From the NCBI GenBank assembly GCA_017621515.1, contig JAGASY010000036.1:1-34568 (forward strand): 34,568 nucleotides of DNA. Direction: 5' to 3'. The notes under the pieces are model-generated. The model saw only the letters and a list, made by a program, of their open reading frames with translations. It was not told the origin of the DNA and searched no databases. Positions 31,316 to 34,568 of this stretch are shown here, one piece after another. This DNA comes from Bacteroidaceae bacterium. GTDB lineage: Bacteria; Bacteroidota; Bacteroidia; Bacteroidales; Bacteroidaceae. A program made the translations under genes and the position numbers. How positions within the stretch are numbered: position 1 is the first letter of the stretch; every line of letters starts with the position of its first letter.

Positions 31316-32512
31316 TTATTTGACCAGTTCGAGAGTGTCTTGTGCAATCATCAGTTCTTCGTCTGTTGGGATGACACAGACTGTAACCTTTGAGTCTGCT
31401 GCCGATATGACAGCCTCTGTAGCTCTGCATGAACGGTTTTTCTGCTCGTCCATCTTAACACCCATAAATTCAAGTCCTTGTGTAGCTCCTTCGCGTACTT
31501 CCCACTGGTTTTCGCCTGCACCTCCGGTGAAGAGGATGATATCTACTCCACCCATTGCTGCTGCGTACTCTCCTATATATTTTTTGATGTGATATGTGTA
31601 CATCTCCTTGGCAATGCGGGCACGCTTATTGCCTTCCGCTATGCCGGCGAGAATGTCGCGGAAGTCGTTCGAGATGCCTGAAACACCTGCAAGTCCGGAT
31701 TTCTTGTTGAGAAGGTCGGACAGTCCCTTGCTGTCGAGGTGTTCTTTGTCCATGATAAATGTGACAGCACCTGCATCAATGTCACCTGAACGCGTACCCA
31801 TCATCAGACCTTCGAGCGGAGTGAGTCCCATAGAAGTATCTACACATTTTCCGTCCTTTACTGCGGCGATGGAAGCACCGTTGCCGATGTGGCAGGTGAT
31901 AATCTTAGTGCCTTCCGGTTTGATGCCCAGATATTCGCATACGCGCTGCGATACGTAACGGTGGCTTGTTCCGTGGAAACCGTAGCGGCGAACACCGTAT
32001 TTCTCGTAAAGTTCGTATGGTACGGCATACATGTACGCATAGTCAGGCATTGTCTGATGGAATGCCGTGTCGAACACACCTACTTGCGGAATCTCCGGGA
32101 GCAGGGCTTTTACTGCATTCACACCCTTAATATTTGCCGGGTTGTGGAGCGGAGCGAGGTCGTTGCAAGCTGCAAAGTCTGCCATCACTTCGTCTGTGAG
32201 GAGTACGCTCTTGTTGAACTTTTCGCCGCCGTGTACCATGCGGTGACCCACTGCGTCAAGTTCATGCAGGTCTTTCAATACGGCATATTCGCCGGTGGTG
32301 AGCACTTGGAATATGAACTGCACACCCTTTGTGTGCTCTGGTATAGGTTCATTAATCTGGACTTTCTTTCCGTCTGCCAGTTTAATCTTGATGAAAGAGT
32401 CCGGGAGACCGATTTTCTCTATTCCTCCGGAAGTGACCACTGAACGGTCATCCATGTTGTAGAGAGCATATTTGATGCTCGAACTTCCACAATTAAGTAC
32501 TAATATTTTCAT
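31316..32512 (-). CDS. ackA: Acetate kinase
   Basis: A 398-residue cytosolic enzyme interconverting acetyl phosphate + ADP and acetate + ATP. The start is at MKILVLNCGSSSIKY; an upstream GTG frame (to 32593) would add 27 residues unlike the family. ASKHA-fold motifs are LNCGSSSIKY at the N-terminus, HRMVHGG with catalytic Arg, FDTAFHQTMP, HIGNGAS, GTRSGDID and FTGGAGEN. Length and order are normal. It follows pta on the same strand after 169 nt. Together they turn acetyl-CoA into acetate with ATP yield, the standard fermentative route of Bacteroidales. Confidence 0.97.
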   Translation of the reverse strand: MKILVLNCGSSSIKYALYNMDDRSVVTSGGIEKIGLPDSFIKIKLADGKKVQINEPIPEHTKGVQFIFQVLTTGEYAVLKDLHELDAVGHRMVHGGEKFNKSVLLTDEVMADFAACNDLAPLHNPANIKGVNAVKALLPEIPQVGVFDTAFHQTMPDYAYMYAVPYELYEKYGVRRYGFHGTSHRYVSQRVCEYLGIKPEGTKIITCHIGNGASIAAVKDGKCVDTSMGLTPLEGLMMGTRSGDIDAGAVTFIMDKEHLDSKGLSDLLNKKSGLAGVSGISNDFRDILAGIAEGNKRARIAKEMYTYHIKKYIGEYAAAMGGVDIILFTGGAGENQWEVREGATQGLEFMGVKMDEQKNRSCRATEAVISAADSKVTVCVIPTDEELMIAQDTLELVK

Positions 32513-32598
32513 TGTTTCTGTGATATGTTTTTTTCTGTTGAAACGGCACAGGCTTTTCCTTGGAAAGCCATGCTGAAAAGCGGAGCATGACACAATGC

Positions 32599-32644
32599 CC
32601 GACAGACAAACGGGAATGTCGTTTCCTCCTTCCCCGTCTGTCCG
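32599..32644 (-). other. Intercistronic hairpin between pta and ackA
   Basis: On the minus strand GGACAGACGGGGAA can pair with TTCCCG and TTTGTCTGTC across a short loop, forming a sizeable hairpin without a U-run. It could stabilise one half of the pta-ackA mRNA or adjust relative expression. Confidence 0.4.
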
Positions 32645-32681
32645 CCTTGCAGAGTAACTGTCCCGGTTGTGCCTGTTTTTT

Positions 32682-33692
32682 TTATTTCTTTGCTGCTATA
32701 GCCTGGTTGGCAGTGATAGCAATCATCTTATATACATCGTCAACGGAGCAACCACGGCTGAGGTCGTTCACAGGACGTGCTATACCTTGCAGAATCGGGC
32801 CTATGGCATCAGCATTGCCCAGACGCTGTACGAGCTTGTATGCAATGTTTCCTACTTCGAGATTAGGGAATACCAGCGTATTTGCATGTCCTGCAATTTC
32901 GCTTCCCGGAGCCTTCGACTCGCCTACGCTTGGTACAAGAGCGGCATCAGCTTGAAGTTCACCGTCGATTTTAAGTTCTGGTGCCAGTTCTTTAGCCAGT
33001 TTCAAAGCTTCTGTCACCTTATCTACTACCTCGTGCTTTGCACTTCCCTTTGTAGAGAATGACAGCATGGCTACGCGCGGCTCTTCAAAACCTGCAACAG
33101 CTTTTGCTGTGCCTGCCGTACATACGGCAATCTGGCTGAGTTGTGCTGCGTCGGGAGCCGGAGTGACAGCCACGTCGCCCACTACGAGCACACCGTCTTC
33201 ACCGTACTGCGGAGTCTTCGTGATGAGAAGCATGGCACCGCTCACGCATGATATGCCGGGAGCAGTCTTGATAATCTGCAATGCCGGACGGAGCACATTT
33301 CCTGTTGTGTTCCTTGCACCAGCAAGCTGTCCGTCAGCATCACCGGCCTTGATGATGAGGCATCCGAGGTAGAGCGGATCCAGTACTTTCTGACGTGCTT
33401 CTTCTATTGTCATGCCTTTTTTCTTGCGAAGTTCGCAAAGCAGCTCTGCATACTCTTCTTTCTTGGGATGGTTTTCCGGGTCGATAATAGTCGCCTTGTC
33501 AATATTTTTCAATCCCAGTTTGTCTGCGAGAGCGTGTATCTCCTCCGGATTACCAATAATGATAAGGTCGGCGATACCGTCTGCCAAAGCGCGGTCGGCA
33601 GCTGTCAGTGTACGCTCCTCAGTTCCTTCCGGAAGAACGATACGCTGTTTGTCAGCTTTCGCACGTTCAATGATGCTACTGATTAAGTCCAT
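32682..33692 (-). CDS. pta: Phosphate acetyltransferase
   Basis: A 336-residue short-form (PtaA-type) enzyme making acetyl phosphate from acetyl-CoA. I place the start at MDLISSIIERAKADKQRIVLPEGTEERTL; the longer frame to 33872 adds a basic, His-rich stretch that is not family-like and passes through the likely promoter. Conserved blocks are IVLPEGTEERTLTAADRAL, GCLIIKAGDADGQLAGARNTTGNVLRPALQIIKT, SFSTKGSAKH and LQADAALVPSVG with the C-terminal ANTLVFPNLEVGNIAYKL...GPILQGIARPVNDLSRG. It is the promoter-proximal gene of pta-ackA. Neither the N-terminal DRTGG domain nor other regulatory domains are present. Confidence 0.96.
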   Translation of the reverse strand: MDLISSIIERAKADKQRIVLPEGTEERTLTAADRALADGIADLIIIGNPEEIHALADKLGLKNIDKATIIDPENHPKKEEYAELLCELRKKKGMTIEEARQKVLDPLYLGCLIIKAGDADGQLAGARNTTGNVLRPALQIIKTAPGISCVSGAMLLITKTPQYGEDGVLVVGDVAVTPAPDAAQLSQIAVCTAGTAKAVAGFEEPRVAMLSFSTKGSAKHEVVDKVTEALKLAKELAPELKIDGELQADAALVPSVGESKAPGSEIAGHANTLVFPNLEVGNIAYKLVQRLGNADAIGPILQGIARPVNDLSRGCSVDDVYKMIAITANQAIAAKK

Positions 33693-33829
33693 ATATTTCG
33701 TTTTTTTATTATGAATTATGTTAGGTCTTTTCTTCTGTCTATGAGGCGGTTTTCGCATGAGGCACAAATGCAGCCGCTTTTTCGTTTGATGAAAATGTCG
33801 ATGGCAAAACGACTTATTTATACACAATG

Positions 33830-33837
33830 CAAATTTA
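33830..33837 (-). promoter_or_regulatory. pta: Candidate -7 box for pta-ackA
   Basis: TAAATTTG on the minus strand matches TAnnTTTG. The -33 region has no clean TTTG. The implied 5' UTR is about 130 nt. Confidence 0.45.
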
Positions 33838-34084
33838 AGCATACATTCCGAAAAGAGAAAATTAGGATTCATTTATTTTTTTAAGAAGTAGTTTTTAAAA
33901 TTCATTTAGGAAATGTTTATCGGCTTGTTTGTCCGGTTTTAATTGTTTGTCGGTTGTTCCTTATTTATATATAGGTGTGCTTTATGTGTGTTTTTGTGTG
34001 GTTGTATTCGCAGTCCCATCTGTTGCTGCCGCACCCATCTAAATCTATCGGGAACATCCATAAAAATAGTTAAGAAACATACTA
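33838..34084. other. Intergenic stretch without recognised features
   Basis: AT-rich DNA between the pta promoter region and repeat copy 3. I see no gene, hairpin with U-run, or promoter directed into the repeat. Confidence 0.5.
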
Positions 34085-34568
34085 AAATCTACTTTTTCAA
34101 AATGACAAAATGATATTTTCGCCCAAAACGAAAATTTAACACTTGGAGAGATTTTTTGCCGAGGGCGAAAAGAAGAAAAATTTGGAGCAAAGATAAAACA
34201 TTGATAATCAGTTGGATATAAAATTCTTCAAAATACTCAAAAAAACGTGCCGGAGAGAAATTTTTGAAAATCCTGAGTGTTTTGATAATTATCTGATTAT
34301 TAGTATTTTATTTTCAAGCTCGCCATTTTCATCCTCAAATACCACATTAGAATCACTCACTTTTAAGTTTTGTTCAACTCCTCTTCTAAAGCAGGGAATT
34401 ATACACTTCTTAACATTTTGTCCGGTTTCCACAATCTTTTATTTTGAAGAACGGTGCGGTTTTATTTTCAGCGCACTGTCGTTACATTTTCAGCGCACAG
34501 AAAATAAAATTGTAGCGCACTGCAAATAAAATTACAGTGCGCTGAAAATGTGACGACAGTGCGCTGGA
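34085..34568 (+). repeat. Interspersed intergenic repeat, copy 3 (cut by window end)
   Basis: Same orientation as copy 1. It shares the left edge (including the 24-nt stretch with ATGATATTTTCGCCC), the TTAACACTT and CAAAAAAACGTG blocks, the CTGATTATTAGTATTTTA block, ATACACTTCTTAACATTT and the GCGC core, where the window stops. The right third lies outside. A 105-codon plus-strand frame (34212-34529) lies within it and is probably not a gene. Confidence 0.85.
34468..34568 (+). repeat. Five-site phased GCGC array and ~100-bp palindrome (core of repeat copy 3)
   Basis: GCGC tetranucleotides begin at 34471, 34493, 34515, 34539 and 34561, so steps are 22, 22, 24 and 22 nt. Here the left arm (TTCAGCGCACTGTCGT then ACATTTTCAGCGCAC) is mirrored almost perfectly by the right arm ending at the window edge, giving an imperfect palindrome of about 100 bp that could extrude as a cruciform or fold as one long hairpin RNA. 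Confidence 0.85.

Noticed and set aside
33693..33872. N-terminal extension of pta
   Set aside because: The extra 60 residues are basic and His-rich, unlike any Pta, and would pass through the likely promoter; the start at 33692 fits the family.
34212..34529. A 105-codon plus-strand frame in repeat copy 3
   Set aside because: Copy 1 has stops in the matching frame, the frame runs into the GCGC palindrome, and composition is that of the repeat. I treat it as non-coding.

Overview
The window looks like a chromosomal segment from a member of the Bacteroidales, probably Bacteroidaceae or Prevotellaceae. Most recognisable promoters carry the Bacteroidetes -7 box TAnnTTTG, several with an upstream TTTG at 19-20 nt. 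Gene content agrees: DUF4834, DUF2027-Smr, the UPF0237/UPF0210 pair, a putative type IX secretion sorting domain, and LPS genes of Bacteroidetes type. No ribosomal RNA, CRISPR array, prophage or intact insertion sequence is visible.

Layout. 1-740: a lipoprotein gene on the minus strand. 740-1890: intergenic DNA holding copy 1 of a ~0.69-kb repeat. 1888-5596: plus-strand genes, namely a DUF2442 gene beside what looks like the scar of a lost DUF4160 partner, an initiator tRNA, and an operon of an ACT-domain protein, a PFL/UPF0210 protein and a U32-family protein. 5795-16901: an 11-gene minus-strand LPS operon running waaA, LpxL-like acyltransferase, kdsB, GT90, GT9, WaaP/KdkA-like kinase, LtaS/EptA-like sulfatase-fold transferase, two GT2, one GT4 and a PAP2 phosphatase. 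It would make CMP-Kdo, transfer Kdo to lipid A, acylate it, then build and decorate the core. Just upstream, 16963-17270 encodes a structured RNA with its own promoter and terminator: a stand-alone (6S-like) RNA or an attenuating leader. 17536-18222: inverted copy 2 of the repeat. 18357-26210: a glycan locus in which a GH2 enzyme and L-rhamnose mutarotase diverge from a 1778-residue secreted multidomain protein, around a shared control region with a 21-bp tandem repeat. 26405-33692: housekeeping genes on the minus strand (DUF2027-Smr, rmuC, DUF4834, pssA, psd, ackA, pta). 34085-end: partial copy 3 of the repeat.

The most unusual signal is the repeat family. Three diverged intergenic copies each contain five GCGC-centred sites at near-constant 22-24 nt spacing, embedded in conserved AT-rich arms. 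I recognise no transposase, RNA family or gene in them. The second is the RNA upstream of waaA, whose 5' end can pair with the 5' arm of its own terminator. All family assignments rest on reading motifs; no database search was possible.
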